Assembly: GCA_028095005.1 (NCBI GenBank)
Contig: CM051460.1
Span: forward strand, 71,401,676-71,465,675
From: Rhynchospora pubera
Taxonomy: Eukaryota > Streptophyta > Magnoliopsida > Poales > Cyperaceae
Length of the DNA: 64,000 bases
Direction of reading: 5' to 3'
This document shows positions 1 to 12,400 of the stretch, piece after piece (the stretch's first letter is position 1; each line of letters begins with the position of its first letter). The notes beneath the pieces were generated by a model. The model did no database searches, was not told where the DNA came from, and saw only the letters and a list, made by a program, of their open reading frames with translations. Position numbers and translations under genes: made by a program.

Positions 1-554
1 GTGATGCAATATCTATTATTTTTGTCATTTTGAAAATGTGAAATGATTGATGAAAAGTTAAATTTGGGAGCCATATTTATAGATAAAATATTAGTATATC
101 CTTTAATGTAGGAGGCATCTACTCGATTGCATCTTTTGATAAAGTACCTTTTAAATCGCATCTTTTAGGACTTCACTTGACAGACACCTTTTAGATCATT
201 CACATATCTTTATTATACGTAAGATGCCCACTTTTCACAACCAAAAAAGTATCCTAAAATAGAGAGATTAAAATAAATAGTAGTGTTAGAACAGTAACAG
301 GACAGCTCCAGTCAAGAGTTCAAGAAACCATCAATGGACAGCTCCAGCCTCGGACATAGGCTCTGCCTCTCTACCGTTATAGTTTAAATAGGATTGTAAT
401 GTAAAATGCAACTTATCTTCCTTGTATTGGAACAACTGAATAGATGTTCCAAAGGGTCTATATATACCCTGTACCTTTTGTAAAAACAGAATTCTGAAAT
501 TATTAATAAAACTCTCTCTCAAGCAAGTAGTAACAATCAAATAGGTACCAAAGC
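1..554. other. intergenic, no gene seen
   Basis: AT-rich non-coding DNA. Short ORFs here have no recognisable family features. I see no RNA gene or clear repeat boundary. Confidence 0.5.
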
Positions 555-860
555 ATTTCTATGTGCTGTTCTATCTTTACATATTCTAATTATGGAGATC
601 ATCGTGCTTGGCCGCTTGGCAAGGTTCTAAGAAATGGAGAACATAGTCAGGTACTGCTCTATCATCTCAGGCTTGACCTCGACCTAGTTGAAGTTTTTCC
701 CACTGTAGACCCAATGATGCTGCCAATTTTTTTGTCTGAGGTGGGTCGTAATCACCTCTGGCTTGTCACCTTCCGGGTAATCATCTTTTTCACTGAGGAA
801 CTTCCTAATCGGAGCCATAGCCTTCCTCTCAACGTCTGGTTTGGAATTGATTGAAATGCA
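555..860 (-). pseudogene. decayed 40S ribosomal protein uS19 (RPS15) fragment, copy 1
   Basis: Read on the minus strand, the piece starting near 840 gives ERKAMAPIRKF and then GDKPEVITTHLR, which follow the middle of plant uS19 (the basic stretch before the THLRNMIIVPEM segment). The part corresponding to IGSIIGVYNGKTFNQVE is recognisable near 690-730 but frameshifted. No intact reading frame, start or stop remains. Loss of introns suggests a retrocopy, but no poly(A) tail or target duplication could be fixed. A second, better preserved copy lies at 3914-4314 in the same orientation. uS19 is a 40S head protein. This copy cannot make one. Confidence 0.65.
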
Positions 861-1938
861 TTTTAATTTGAAATTTGTTTGATTCAATTAACTTATACTG
901 ATCTAGCTAACAAGATAAAATATCGTTTGGATATGAAGCGAATTGATCTTTTTGGGGTCCCACATCGGGGTCGATGTCATTTGTTTTTTGGCTTACGTAT
1001 ATGAACTCTAAAAAATAGTACCTCTCTTAGCTCTCTCTACCCGTATTTCTTCTTCTCTCAAGCATCAATTAATAATTCTTCTAACATTTGGTGTTGTTTA
1101 TGCTTAATTCATGATGCAAATTCAACAATGTCGGCTTATAAATTTTATAGTGAATCAATGAATTGGCTTGACTATACCCATTACTGAACTTAATTTAGTC
1201 TACTCAAATGATGACAACTCCAAAAGAAATTTGCAATTTTATAATATTTTAGCATTTAAAACAGACCTCTGCACCAGTAATGGATTTGGGCAACTCTCAA
1301 GTGATAATTTAAGCATCTTACTGAAATTAGCAATCGGTTTTCGCCAATACCTCAAAATATCTTTATCAATTTTATTTTACTTATTTATTGGGTATGTGCA
1401 TTGAGGCATGGTAACAATAATATAAAAGGAAATGAGAATATATATATATCCGTACCAAATTTCCTCATCGTTGTTTGAAAAAATTCATCATGCATTTTTA
1501 ATTTGTGCTGCCTAAGTTTAACTATTAGATCATGATACGCAAAAAAAAAAAAAAAAATCACAAAAAGTAGGTAGACGGCATTTAATTTATTTACATGATA
1601 CACGCAAGAAGTATTAAATAACCGTCCACAATTTTTCATCTATGACTCCTCAATCAATTTTATTGCATGATGTATCTCAATTTGGAATAGCACAAGCGCT
1701 ATGAAATCATCTTATAAACATCTTCTATATATAAAATTTTCATATTTGGCAGAAAATATATTTTTATATTGTGCTGATGCAAATCTGATATGAGTTAAAA
1801 TGTAATTACTAACAGCCACCGTGCGAGTTTGAGCAAGTCAAATGCATTTCGACAGTCATCAAACTTCTGTATTGATGCTCCGATTTTACTTTTCTGAACC
1901 CTACAAATTGTACATTTGATTATCACACACATGAATAT
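861..1938. other. intergenic, no gene seen
   Basis: AT-rich DNA. A GTCCCACATCG motif at 957-967, the plant snRNA upstream element, is followed by a TATA-like GTATATGAA at 998, but no snRNA sequence follows. A CCTCATCGTTGTTTGAAAAA stretch near 1465 recurs near 40315 and marks an unidentified dispersed repeat. Confidence 0.4.
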
Positions 1939-1950
1939 TAAGATATAAAT

Positions 1951-2277
1951 TGCAAGATTTCGGTGCCACTATTTTTTGTTGCCATAAATGTCATAAAATT
2001 TTATAATTTTTGAAGTTGATAAAAAAGTAGAAAAAAAAATTAACGAATCAAAATAACTAAGTAGATTAATTCTAATATGTGCATTTTTCAACCCCTTGAT
2101 CAAGTATCAAATAAACTTTAAAAAAATATGAAATTTTAGAACAATGCATCCATTATTAAAATGAACAAGATCAACAATTTGGATAGGACAATTATATTTA
2201 AAATTTTTTAAATTTAAAATAAAAAGTAAAGTATGATATTTGTGGCATAAAAAAAGTATGGCACCAGAATCTTGCTC
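1951..2277. mobile_element. MULE-like MITE with imperfect target duplication
   Basis: Inverted ends read TGCAAGATTTCGGTGCCA on the left and TGGCACCAGAATCTTGC on the right; similarity continues inward through GCCATAAATGTCATA and its counterpart. The flanks are TAAGATATAAAT (1939-1950) and TAAGATAAAT (2278-2287), a 10-bp duplication if the left copy gained two bases. The length and long inverted arms fit a small non-autonomous Mutator-like element. The interior is AT-rich and has no coding capacity. Confidence 0.45.
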
Positions 2278-2336
2278 TAAGATAAATGCGTACGGATATT
2301 AGGGCTAGCTGAGAGAAAGTCTAATAATTTCTTTTA

Positions 2337-3247
2337 GAGATAATTAGATTTATGCCACTATAAAATTATGAAAATTAGATTTATGCCATTATTTTTCCTA
2401 AAATCATAATAAATTCTAAAAATGCATCACAAAATTTGTCATTATAATTAAAAATTCCCAAACTACCCCTACAGGAGAATTGTCTTCTTTAAATGATAGC
2501 AGATATATTTTCCTTTTCAAATGATAGGAGAGAGATTTCCTTTTCGTTATCTCACTAATAAATTTGACTGATATATGCAGATTTTGGATGAAAATTAAAA
2601 AATTGCCATACTTACGTACCATATAGTCATCATATACTATCTAATGTTGTTCCTCAGAGAACATAACATAATAAGATAGCCAACAAATAATTTTATCCCA
2701 CCAAAACTTGTTAGCGCAATTAACAAACTTTCTTAACTTATTGAGTTAGTTTATGTATCATATTTTTATATTATTATTTTAATGCAGGCATAAAATCAAT
2801 TTTTATTGATTTTTGTCATGGCATAATATTTTTTTTTTCTTTTACGATGAAATATTTTTATTTTTAATATTTTACAGTGGCATATTCAAAATGGTAGAAT
2901 GGTCATATCAATTAATTGATGGCAAAAGACTATTTTTTTAGTAGTGGCAAAAAAATAAATTTATTATTTAGCAATGGCATATCTCTAATTTTAATATTTT
3001 GCAATGGCATAAACCAAATTCACTCTGATTTGTAATGGCATAAAACTAATTTGTCTTTTAATGATGGTATTTTTCTAATTTTAAATTTTCGTAGTGGCAT
3101 ATTTAAAAGTATAAAATTGTCAAATCAATATGCCGATGGCATAAAATTAATTTTTACTATTTAATAATGGCATAAAACTAATTTGTCATTTAGTGATGGC
3201 ATTTTTCTAATTTCAACTTTTCATAGTGGCATAAATCTAATTAACTC
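2337..3247. mobile_element. non-autonomous MULE with perfect 9-bp target duplication
   Basis: The ends form inverted repeats of about 50 bp: GAGATAATTAGATTTATGCC at the left and GGCATAAATCTAATTAACTC at the right. The GAGATAATT start resembles classic Mutator termini. TTTCTTTTA flanks it on both sides (2328-2336 and 3248-3256), a perfect 9-bp duplication. The interior is a degenerate array of AATGGCATAAAACTAATTTG-like motifs and encodes nothing. Confidence 0.8.
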
Positions 3248-3256
3248 TTTCTTTTA

Positions 3257-3913
3257 TTATAATTTAGTACTACCCAGTTCTCACTAAATTTTTAATTGTT
3301 CTTAGTTCTTAATTTCGGTCAAGGTTACGGTCAAGGTTAGAATGTATTGGGTTAAGAACTTAAGATCTCTATAATCAGAATCCATAATGTATAAAATTTG
3401 TTAGCAATATGTTATATGTTAGCCCAAAAAGCGTGTGTTTGGTGAATCAGGACCAGGGGTTGGCTCAAATCTCAATTGTATTTTTAACTCTGACCTTTTT
3501 AAATAACCAAAATATAGACTTTTAACCATATGATGATGTTTTGTCGGCTCACTCTTTTGTTATAATCTGATTCAGCCTGTAAAAGTATGGTTTTTCAGCA
3601 ATTCAAATCGGATTGCATTTTTCCATATATATTTGGCAGTTCCGTTTCTTATTTTTTTTCTATTTTTTTTCAATTCCAGTCACATATGTTAAATTATAAA
3701 GGTAAAAAACAATTAAGGTTCAGTCAGAATACTGCAACACCTAAAACATCACCACTTTTGACGAAAAAAAAATGATCCAAAAAAATAGTGATCGATATTG
3801 AAACAAAAACATATATAAAAAAAACAAACAGAAACAAAACCCATGATTATATATATCATGTGAGGTTCATTCTTTTCACTTGAGAGGGATCGAACTGGGA
3901 GGAATGAGTAGCA
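3257..3913. other. intergenic, no gene seen
   Basis: AT-rich non-coding DNA with several homopolymer A and T runs. No supported coding region or repeat boundary. Confidence 0.45.
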
Positions 3914-4314
3914 CTAATTAATGCCGGGTTGGCCATGCTTGACCGGCTTATACGAGATGGAGAACTTACCCAGGTGGTGGCCGATTGAACATCTCAGGCT
4001 TGACGCCTTGACCTGAACCTGGTTGAAGGTCTTGCCATTGTAGACACCAATGATGCTACCGATCATCTCTGGCATGATAATCATGTTTCCTGAGGTGGGT
4101 CGAGTCCTAACCATCTCGTCGATCGCCTGCCGCTGCATTCTTTTTCACCTTGCCGAGCATCTTGATCAGAGCTGTATGCTTCTCTTAAGACCCCTCTGGA
4201 ACCTTCTGTGAGTACGGGCTAGGAAGAGCTTGACAAGCTCATCAGTGGTCAGTGGACATAGGAGTTGATTGAGGTCGACTCCCATCTAACTGTACTTCTT
4301 AAACGTTCTCATTT
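3914..4314 (-). pseudogene. decayed 40S ribosomal protein uS19 (RPS15), copy 2
   Basis: On the minus strand the copy opens with MRTFKKYS near 4314, matching the plant RTFKKFSFRGVDLD start, but the next codon is a stop. Later pieces in shifted frames match DELVKLF, RRFQRGLKR and IKMLGKVKK. The best part (3914-4085) reads NMIIMPEMIGSIIGVYNGKT, then FSISYKPVKHGQPGIN, the conserved C-terminal half of uS19. It has no introns and at least two frameshifts. It stops short of the family's SSRFIPLK end. It is a dead retrocopy-like sequence and cannot supply a ribosomal protein. Confidence 0.85.
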
Positions 4315-6268
4315 TCAGTGCATCCCCTGTCACTCCTTGCCTCAACCTCAACATCCTCCCATTGTTTTTGGCTTTTGCACTCGGGGGAGAAGGCAATAAG
4401 CAAAAATTTGATGATAGGGTTGTAAAATTTGATGATTGAACTTTGAAGTATAGGGCTAGGGAAGGGAAGTTTAGGGTTGTAAAATTTGATGATTGAACTT
4501 GAAGTATGAAATTTAATAGTAATTGATTCAATGAATTCATTTCTAGCAACTCTGATACTGTATTTTAAATCTTCAACTATATTCAACAATTTTCAAAGTT
4601 TGATGCATAATCAAATAATATAAATGAATATTATATATACATATTTTTTTTGTGAACAAAATTCATTTGGAGAGTACTCTGAGTTTTTTTTCTTGAAACT
4701 CAATCTCTACATAAGATCTATGAAAACTGAAAAGCAAACTTAAACCTGATCTCTCAAGTTTTAATGCCAATTTAAAGGTCGGAGAAAAAATTATAACATT
4801 AGGTACTCATTAATTAGAATAATGCACTTCTTCTTAATATCGAAAAATCTATATTTTTCAACCTATTCTAATTCAGCAATCAGCAGCAATTGCGCACAAT
4901 TATAAAAGAATATACTAAAAATCTTATATAAATTTTTTTCAAATGTGTAACACGATGTATTATCTTTTGTTCTCAAGAAAATACATAAATTTACATTTAC
5001 GTGCATGCCTTCATGCCAGTAATCCTGTTGTGCATTGTTGCTCTTATTACTTTCTCTTTTTTGTGTGAACTTCGAAGAGGTAGATGTACGGATGTCGATG
5101 GACTTAAAAATATCATCGTTTTGAGCAAAGGAAAAACACAATTTATCCAACAAACCGCTCGGACTGAACCGAGAATGAAATGCTAAATCAACTATATATG
5201 TGTATGGTACTCTTCTAACATGTGCTATTAACATACAATCTGCCTTGGATTTGAGCCCTTTGGGATACCCGGGGAAAATGTATAATAGGCCAAACAAGGA
5301 ATAATTGCCTACTTACGCCAAATATAACGACTGCAATAAAACATACAAAATGATATTAAATACAGATGTCAATGGAAACTCATGAATGTCAAATAAAGTA
5401 GAATTTCTAAAACTGGTATATGGGGACATTTCGAGTACATAAATCTTACTTAGTGTCCGTGGTGCTTAAAGTTTCTAGTATTGTAGAACTTGACACGGTT
5501 GCAATAATCGGTTGTCTTAACAACTTCATAACTACCGGTGCTAATCACAGGCGATGAGAAAAAAAAAATGTTAATTAAGTAGTAGTTTACTAAAGGGTTC
5601 AATAGAGATATGATAAAAACATCAATTTCTTGAATTGCAAATTAATCACAAATTATTGGCTTATGCTTTTAACTTAACTTTCAGTACGTTACAAATAGAA
5701 CGGGAATTTTGAATTAAATTACTAATTGATCGATCATACCAAAAAAAACAAAAAACAAAAAACAAAAATTGAGTGTATGTAGCATTGAACTGACCTTAGA
5801 AACCATATTGCAATATATGAATTGTGATGTAATAACTGTGATATATGTTTAAAAATGTAAAATGGTTTTCACCAGTATCTCATCTGATCACAATCAACTA
5901 CATTTAATAGCAAGAAAATTACGGATATGACAATACTATAGTGGAAGCGGAGAGACATGTTTACATATTTTTACTGGCTAAAGTGTTGAAAACTTCCCTC
6001 TTAACAATAGCTGAAAAACTTCATCATGTCAATCTTGTGTAGCTTGTATTTAACTTATTGCATGATGCACACAAAAATATACAATACTAAGTAGGTATAA
6101 TGTGTATAACACTATAACTTATTGCATGATACACACAGAAAGTATTGGTGAGCTTCTTGTGGTTCTCCTGTACACATTTATCCAAGACTTTAATAACCGT
6201 ATTAGTAACTAATTTACCCAAAATAAGAAAAATGCCAACATGTATAATATACTCAAAATCGGGGGCGA
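4315..6268. other. intergenic, no gene seen
   Basis: AT-rich DNA. Around 4420-4510 the phrase TTGTAAAATTTGATGATTGA occurs twice, a short local duplication. The ORFs across 4863-5297 show no family features and no splice context. Confidence 0.4.
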
Positions 6269-6271
6269 TAA

Positions 6272-7197
6272 GGATCATCCTCGATATTTATCATCCTCAT
6301 TATCCCCACACATTTTCTATTTTAGAAAACAAATATTCACACGTTTTTTAAATACGGAAATCCAATACTCATTCTTTTTTCGCTCTCCTCTCCCGCGCGT
6401 GTACGCTCGCCCCCCCCCCCCCTCCCACCCTTCTGCGTACGCTCCCCAACCCCCACCCTCCCGCGTACGCTCCCCCTCCCCCTCCCCTCCCCACCCTCTG
6501 GTAATATCGTACTCTCACACACACAATATATATTGATTCTAACTGTTGAGGTTAACATACTTAAATGTTGAAGTTAATACCGTAACTGTTGAAGTTAATA
6601 TATATAATTGTTGAAGTTAATATATATGCCAATTTCAACAATTTAAATATGCTCACTTCAAATATTACATTCAACATTTAAATATGCCAAGTTCAACAAT
6701 TATATATATTAACTTCAACAGTAACGATATTAACCTCAACAGTTATATATATTAACATTTTATATATATAAATAGACCAATTGTTTGAAGTTGAAGTTGG
6801 CATATTTAAATGTTGAAGTTAATATATATAACTGTTGAAGTTAATATATATGACAACTTCAACAATTTAAATATGCCCACTTCAAATATTACCTTCAACA
6901 TTTAAATATGCCAAGTTCAACAATTACGACATTAGCTTCAACATTTATGAATATTAATTTCAACAGGTTATGAAGTGTGTGAGAGGGGCAGGGGGAGGGT
7001 AGGGGCGAGGGGGAGGGGGGATCGTACGCGGGAGGGGTGGGGCGGGGGGAGGGGGGAGTACTAGCGTACGCATAGAAACACGTTTTCTGGATTTCCGAAA
7101 ATGGAAGAGAGAATTTCAAACACGTTTTCTAAAAATAGAAAAAAATGAACGTGTTTTCTAAAGGATGGTGGGGATGATAGAAATGCTGGGATGATAC
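6272..7197. mobile_element. PIF/Harbinger-like non-autonomous element
   Basis: The ends GGATCATCC and GGATGATAC form an imperfect terminal inverted repeat, flanked by TAA on both sides (6269-6271, 7198-7200), the target preference of PIF/Harbinger elements. The arms carry matching segments: an AAAACACGTTTT/GGAAATCC part, then strongly strand-biased C-rich (6409-6500) and G-rich (6975-7060) tracts containing GCGTACG. Between them is an array of TGTTGAAGTTAATATATA units in both orientations. No protein is encoded; the proline-rich and arginine-rich ORFs here are artefacts of the C/G tracts. Confidence 0.65.
6544..6965. repeat. tandem and inverted TGTTGAAGTTAATATATA array
   Basis: About 20- to 38-bp units built around TGTTGAAGTTAATATATA run head to tail, switch strand near 6640, and switch again near 6785. 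The array is therefore a set of nested palindromes. It is the core of the Harbinger-like element around it. Confidence 0.7.
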
Positions 7198-7359
7198 TAA
7201 TCAATTCCGTACTGAAAATTAAGGTTTTATTAATCTTGATTGAGGGTCAACTTATATATATTTAAAGTTCGGTTGAGCTAAGTAAAATTGTTTCATATTC
7301 ATCAATATGTAAGAAAATTACAAATGCAGTATGTAAAAATCATACGAGTCCATCCTGGC

Positions 7360-9091
7360 TAGGGGTGCATAACGTCTAAAACTACCACGAAATTCATAAT
7401 TTTCGTTAATCGTTGCGTCAATGAACACAAACTTTTAACTTCTTACGCCGATCGTTTCATCCGTTTAAAATAAGTTGCGTTGATCATATCGTTCACCAGA
7501 ACGATGAAAACGGTTATAACCGTTCTCGACTGTTCAAACGTTCTACATTTTTTATTGAATAGAGGCAAGAGAATACAGTACTAAAGGGGGCAATCGTACG
7601 TCCAATACTATATTTCACAATATTTCACCTTAGACAGCTTAGCATTGAAAAAATCACAGATCTAACTTAAACTCAATTAAAATTATTAAACATTTATTCA
7701 AACCGCTATTGCTCAAGCCAAAATCAGAATCAAAATCATTGAAATTATATACACACAATACATACACAGTAGCAATATGCAATAAAGAATTATTCATTTT
7801 AGCAATACATTAGCAATATCCCTGAGTTATTACAAATTGCCAAGAAATGTTCAAAAATTTTTCTTCTAGTCCATCACATAATCTCTCTTTAATTTAAAAA
7901 AATTAAATAAACATTGAGATAACAGATGAAAATTTGTATTCTCAAAAGTAATCAAGTAAGGCCACGAAAACATGAACATATATTAAGACAAAAAGGGAGA
8001 TAAACTTCAGAAAACAAAAAATTACATCAAGCAAACAAAATTCTGAAAAACTGATAAACTAGAAAAAATCAGAAAATCTGGCTAACTTCAAAACTGGTAA
8101 ACTAAAAAAATCTAGAAAAAACTAGTACTTTCTTGACCACAAGCTCAGTGCATAGATGTCACACTCCTTGAGAAATAGAAAAATTGAAACGAAACAACAA
8201 AGAAAAACTACATCTTTCTGCTTGCACAAGTCTTTTAATACACGAGATCAGATATGAAAAATTGAAACGGATCAACCAGAAAAGCTTACCTTCAACTGGT
8301 ACCAAACTCGTACCAAACTGAGTTGCTGCTGCAGTACTGGTACCAAGCTCGTACCAATCTGAGTTGCTGCTGCAGTACTGGTACCAAGCTCGTACCTTCT
8401 GCTGCTGTCGACCATCTTCAGCCGCCAAAGGTCACCGTCAGTCTTGCTCGAGAGAGAAAGAGGAAGGAGGTGCGTGATTGTGCAATTGCTTCCATGGCCA
8501 TCTACCAGCTTCTATGGAAGATCCTTAGTCGTTGCGAGAGAGAGTGAGAGAAAAAGGATCAAGATGGGGTCCTTGGTTGCTGCATGAGAGAAGAGATGGA
8601 TGAGAGAGGATCAGAGAAAGGAGAGGTGTTCAACGGAGAAGAGCGAGAGAGAGATGCTGGGTTCTGGGTGATGAGGCAGAGAAGGGAGTTGATAGAGAGG
8701 GGAAGGGCGAGGGACGTGATCGGAGAAGACAGAGGGAGAGATGGGAGGTGACGGAGAGGGGAGGGATGATCGGCGAAGAGAGAGGGGGAGAGAGAGATAT
8801 GAGAGGGTAAGCAGCGCAATTAGGTTTTAGATCGATCCATCGTTTTGTCCGCCTCGCGTCTCTGCAATTCTAAAAATAGCAGTACCGTAAAATGCAAAAC
8901 GAAACGGACGAAATAAACAGTCACGAAATTGGTATGTTTCGTTAACCGTTCCATTTTGAAACGAAATTGAGTTTATATTTGCGTTAACTGTTCTGTTCCA
9001 TAAACGAAATTGAAATCTTTAAATGTGACCGTTCTGTTTTAGACGAAACGAAACAAAATAACGGTCGAAACGACTACCGTGTTCACCCCTA
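7360..9091. mobile_element. non-autonomous hAT element with perfect 8-bp target duplication
   Basis: TAGGGGTG opens the element and CACCCCTA closes it; ATCCTGGC lies directly outside both ends (7352-7359, 9092-9099). A perfect 8-bp duplication and TAGGG termini define hAT elements. Subterminal DNA on both sides is packed with CGAAAC/GTTTCG-type motifs (7380-7550, 8890-9080), as expected for transposase binding sites. No transposase domain is visible in the 1.7 kb, so it would depend on a partner. A 41-bp tandem repeat and a GA-rich tract lie inside. Confidence 0.85.
8296..8400. repeat. 41-bp tandem repeat, about 2.5 copies
   Basis: Units begin CTGGTACCAA at 8296, 8337 and 8378 and contain GAGTTGCTGCTGCAGTA. 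The copies differ at only a few positions. The repeat lies inside the hAT element. Confidence 0.85.
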
Positions 9092-9416
9092 ATCCTGGCG
9101 GCAACGTAAATGGGCCCACAAGTTTTGGAATTAAATTCAGCCCAATTTGTTGCAGCCCACTAAGATCGATAATGCGAAGTTAGAATTTCCATTCTTCCAT
9201 TTCTTCGAACACACAGCTTCTCTCTGCCTCGGCGAGGCATCATTCTCCCGACAAAATTATCAAAAAGATTGAGGTCTCAAAAGTAAAAAGGCACAGCAAA
9301 CCTTTCTCCTCCTTGCAGAGTTCCAACTCCAAAGCCTCAAATATCTCTGATTCTGTTACGAGGTGAAAGTGCAACTATAAACCCAAGTAGGGTTGGAGAG
9401 AATTTGAAACGGGGAG

Positions 9417-12400
9417 ATGTCGTCCGGGAAGAAGAGTAGCTACAAAGAGCGGTTTATGCGCAAGAAGTAAGTAGCTTCACAAAAAAAGTTTTAATTATTC
9501 TTTTCCTTTCATATTCATATTTTGTGTTTGCAATTTCGACTAATTCTTCTTCTTCTCTGATGCAGAGAGGAGAAGAAAGAAGAACCAGAGGCTCCAAAAT
9601 ACCGAGACCGTGCTAAGGAGAGGAGAGAAGATCAAAACCCTGATTATGAGCCAACTGAGCTCGGCGCATTTCATGCCGTGGCCCCACCCGGTACAGTTGA
9701 TTTGGGGTACGTTGCTATCAACACTTTATTGCTCAACTTGCTACTGATGATGTGTTAATCAAATGGTTGTTGTATACTACTCATGAAATTCAGGTTCTGT
9801 ACCAGTTGGCGTAGTGCCTTTATGTTCTGCTTTGATGGGAAATGAACCTAATTCAGTTTCATTTATTAATTTTTCCTTTTACAATTTTCATTAATTTGGG
9901 TTAATTTAGGGAACCATGGTTTAATAGGAAAATTTGGAGAACTTGGGCTTAACTGACGCCCTACTGGTATATTTGTAATAGTCTTTCATTGAACCGTGGT
10001 TCTGTTACATCCATGGCAGTCAGGTCAAGTAAAATTGTGTACCACTCAGTAGAAACTTGAACTGGCGATATTGGTATCCTTGTTTGTTCTCCTTCTGAAC
10101 GAAGTAGATTTTTATGCTCAATGTTTTGGTTTAATTTTTTCAGATCAGCAGATGCACACAAGCTAGCTATTGAGAAGAGTAAATACCTTGGAGGTTAGTG
10201 TACAGTGAAAAGAAATTACATTATTTTGTTTCCCTTTAGAAAGGAACTGCATTATTTTGTTTGTTCTCCTGCTTGAACTGTTACCCTGTTTGGTTGTTCA
10301 TTTAATTTGCATTCTGGGAAATCCTGCTTACAATCTTTTCTTTTGAACATTTAATTTACTTCACTTTCTCGAGCCGTTTGATCTAATCTCTTTTTTCTTG
10401 CATTAAACTTTTAAAGGTGATTTGGAGCACACACATTTGGTGAAAGGTTTGGATTATGCTTTGCTCAATAAGGTCAGGAGTGAAATTGAGAAGAAGCCTG
10501 ATTCTGATGACACAAAGGAGGGAATATCAAGGTACACATATTTTTCAAGTTATAGTTCAGCATTTCTGTAATTTGGTTTTTTGGTTATTTGCTTGATTTT
10601 TCTTCTACAGAGCAGCAAAAGAAGATAAAGATGTTTCTTTCCGGACAGCTACTGCAAAGGTACTTTCACTAATAAATTATTGATTGAAAGTTTAAGATTA
10701 TAAAAATGAATATTTCATCTTATTTGGAACAGTGTCTGATGCTTTTTTTTCCTTTCTTGGGTGTAGTCAGTATATCAATGGATCGTAAAACCGCAGATTG
10801 TGAGCAAGGCCAGTGAGATGTTCCTTCCTGGTCGGATGGCATTCGTTTACGACATGGTATGTATAAGACAGCTGCTTAACTGAGTGTTCATTTCATAAAG
10901 TTAGTTACCTCTTCTCTCAGATTGTAGTAGATACATGGCATCTTATACTTAATGATCTAAAATATTCTAAATGGCTACTTCTATAAGACCATCATTTTTT
11001 TATAGCTGAGACTAATTATGTTATTATTTTATTTTTTTTAAAAAATAAAATCAGGAGGATGGATTTACTCATGATATTCCCACAGTGCTCCACAGAAGTA
11101 AAGCTGATTGCCCAGTACCAGAGGTTTGACTTTGACCTTTTGTTGGCACTAATTCTGTAATGGCCAACTCTTGTTGAGATAGTTCTCATTTTTTTGGTAT
11201 TCAGGAAATGGTAACAGTCAGTGTGGATGGTTCAGTCCTTGATAGAATAGCTAAAATTATGGCGTACTTACGGCTTGGTTCATCTGGCAAGGTGTTAAAG
11301 AAAAAGAAGAAGGAGAAAGATCCCAGAGGTGAACTTTCAATTTAAGTGTTCCTGTGGTATTGAATCCAGCTTAATACTAGTCACCAATTGACAGTTTTTT
11401 TCGTAGTGTCTTTGACATGATTTAATAATTCATCTTGCAGTAGGATCCAAGTTTTATTGTACTTATTTTCAACCAGTAATTTTTCAGTTGATTTACACAT
11501 GACAGCTGATAGCGTAAACTAAAGGAGTGAGGATAAGCCATGTCATGTCTGACTATATTTTCCCCATTTTTCTATTTTTACTCGACCAAATTTTGTCAAA
11601 ATATAGAGTTTGAGAACTGTACAAGTTCTCGTGCTTGATTTTTGTTATTTTTGAGCTAATAAAAGGGAATTAGAATCACAGGCAAATGCAGTCTTCAGTT
11701 TAAACATTTTCTCGTTAATTAAATAAAAACTTGTAAGTGTACATATACAAATATCTGGGAAAAAAGGTTGAGTGATGGTGGCAATCAAATGTTGAAATTT
11801 ATCTGGAGGTAAAAAAAATAAATGCTCTTTCTTGAATGTACTATGTTAGCAGTGAATTTCTCTGCTGGTAATGGTTATGACGAAGAAGAAAAATCCAAGC
11901 AAACCAATCATTCTGGCAAACAGCATCTAGAGAGAGAAATGCTGCCTCTGCCTCCGCCACCCCGCAAAAGCAATTCTGGTGTCAATGAGAAAAAGAAGCA
12001 ACCACCTCCTGTGATTTTAAGAGACGACGACGATGACATATTTGTAGGAGAAGGAGTCGAGTATTCTGTTCCCACCAAAGAAACCAACGGCAGCCCTGTC
12101 CTAGAGGATATGGATGGGTTGCCAACTCACCCCCAAGAGAGGCAGTCTTACTTTGAAGAACCGGTCTATGGCCCTGTGCCACCTTCTGAACCTACATACA
12201 CTTGGCAACCAACTGTGAGTTTATTTTGTTTTTAAGGAAGTGTTTGATTCTCTCTTTTTTTTTAAAAAAAAAAGCCTGTATTTTACTGTCCTAGCTAGAC
12301 ATAAAATCTGAAAACCTATTTACCTTGTTGATCATAGAGATGCAATATTTTTAAGTCACTCGAACTTTTGCCCTTCACTCTCATTTAGAAATAAAAGGCA

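Noticed and set aside
957..1006. Plant snRNA promoter: GTCCCACATCG followed by a TATA-like motif 30 bases on
   Set aside because: The sequence after the expected start (about 1030) matches none of U1, U2, U4, U5, U3 or U6, so at most it is an orphan motif.
4863..5297. 144-codon minus-strand ORF
   Set aside because: No family motif, AT-rich composition and no splice context; most likely a chance frame.
6337..6558. Proline- and arginine-rich ORFs
   Set aside because: They are produced by C-rich and G-rich tracts in the arms of the Harbinger-like element.
8559..8819. Ser/Leu/Pro-rich ORF
   Set aside because: It is the translation of a GA-rich tract inside the hAT element.
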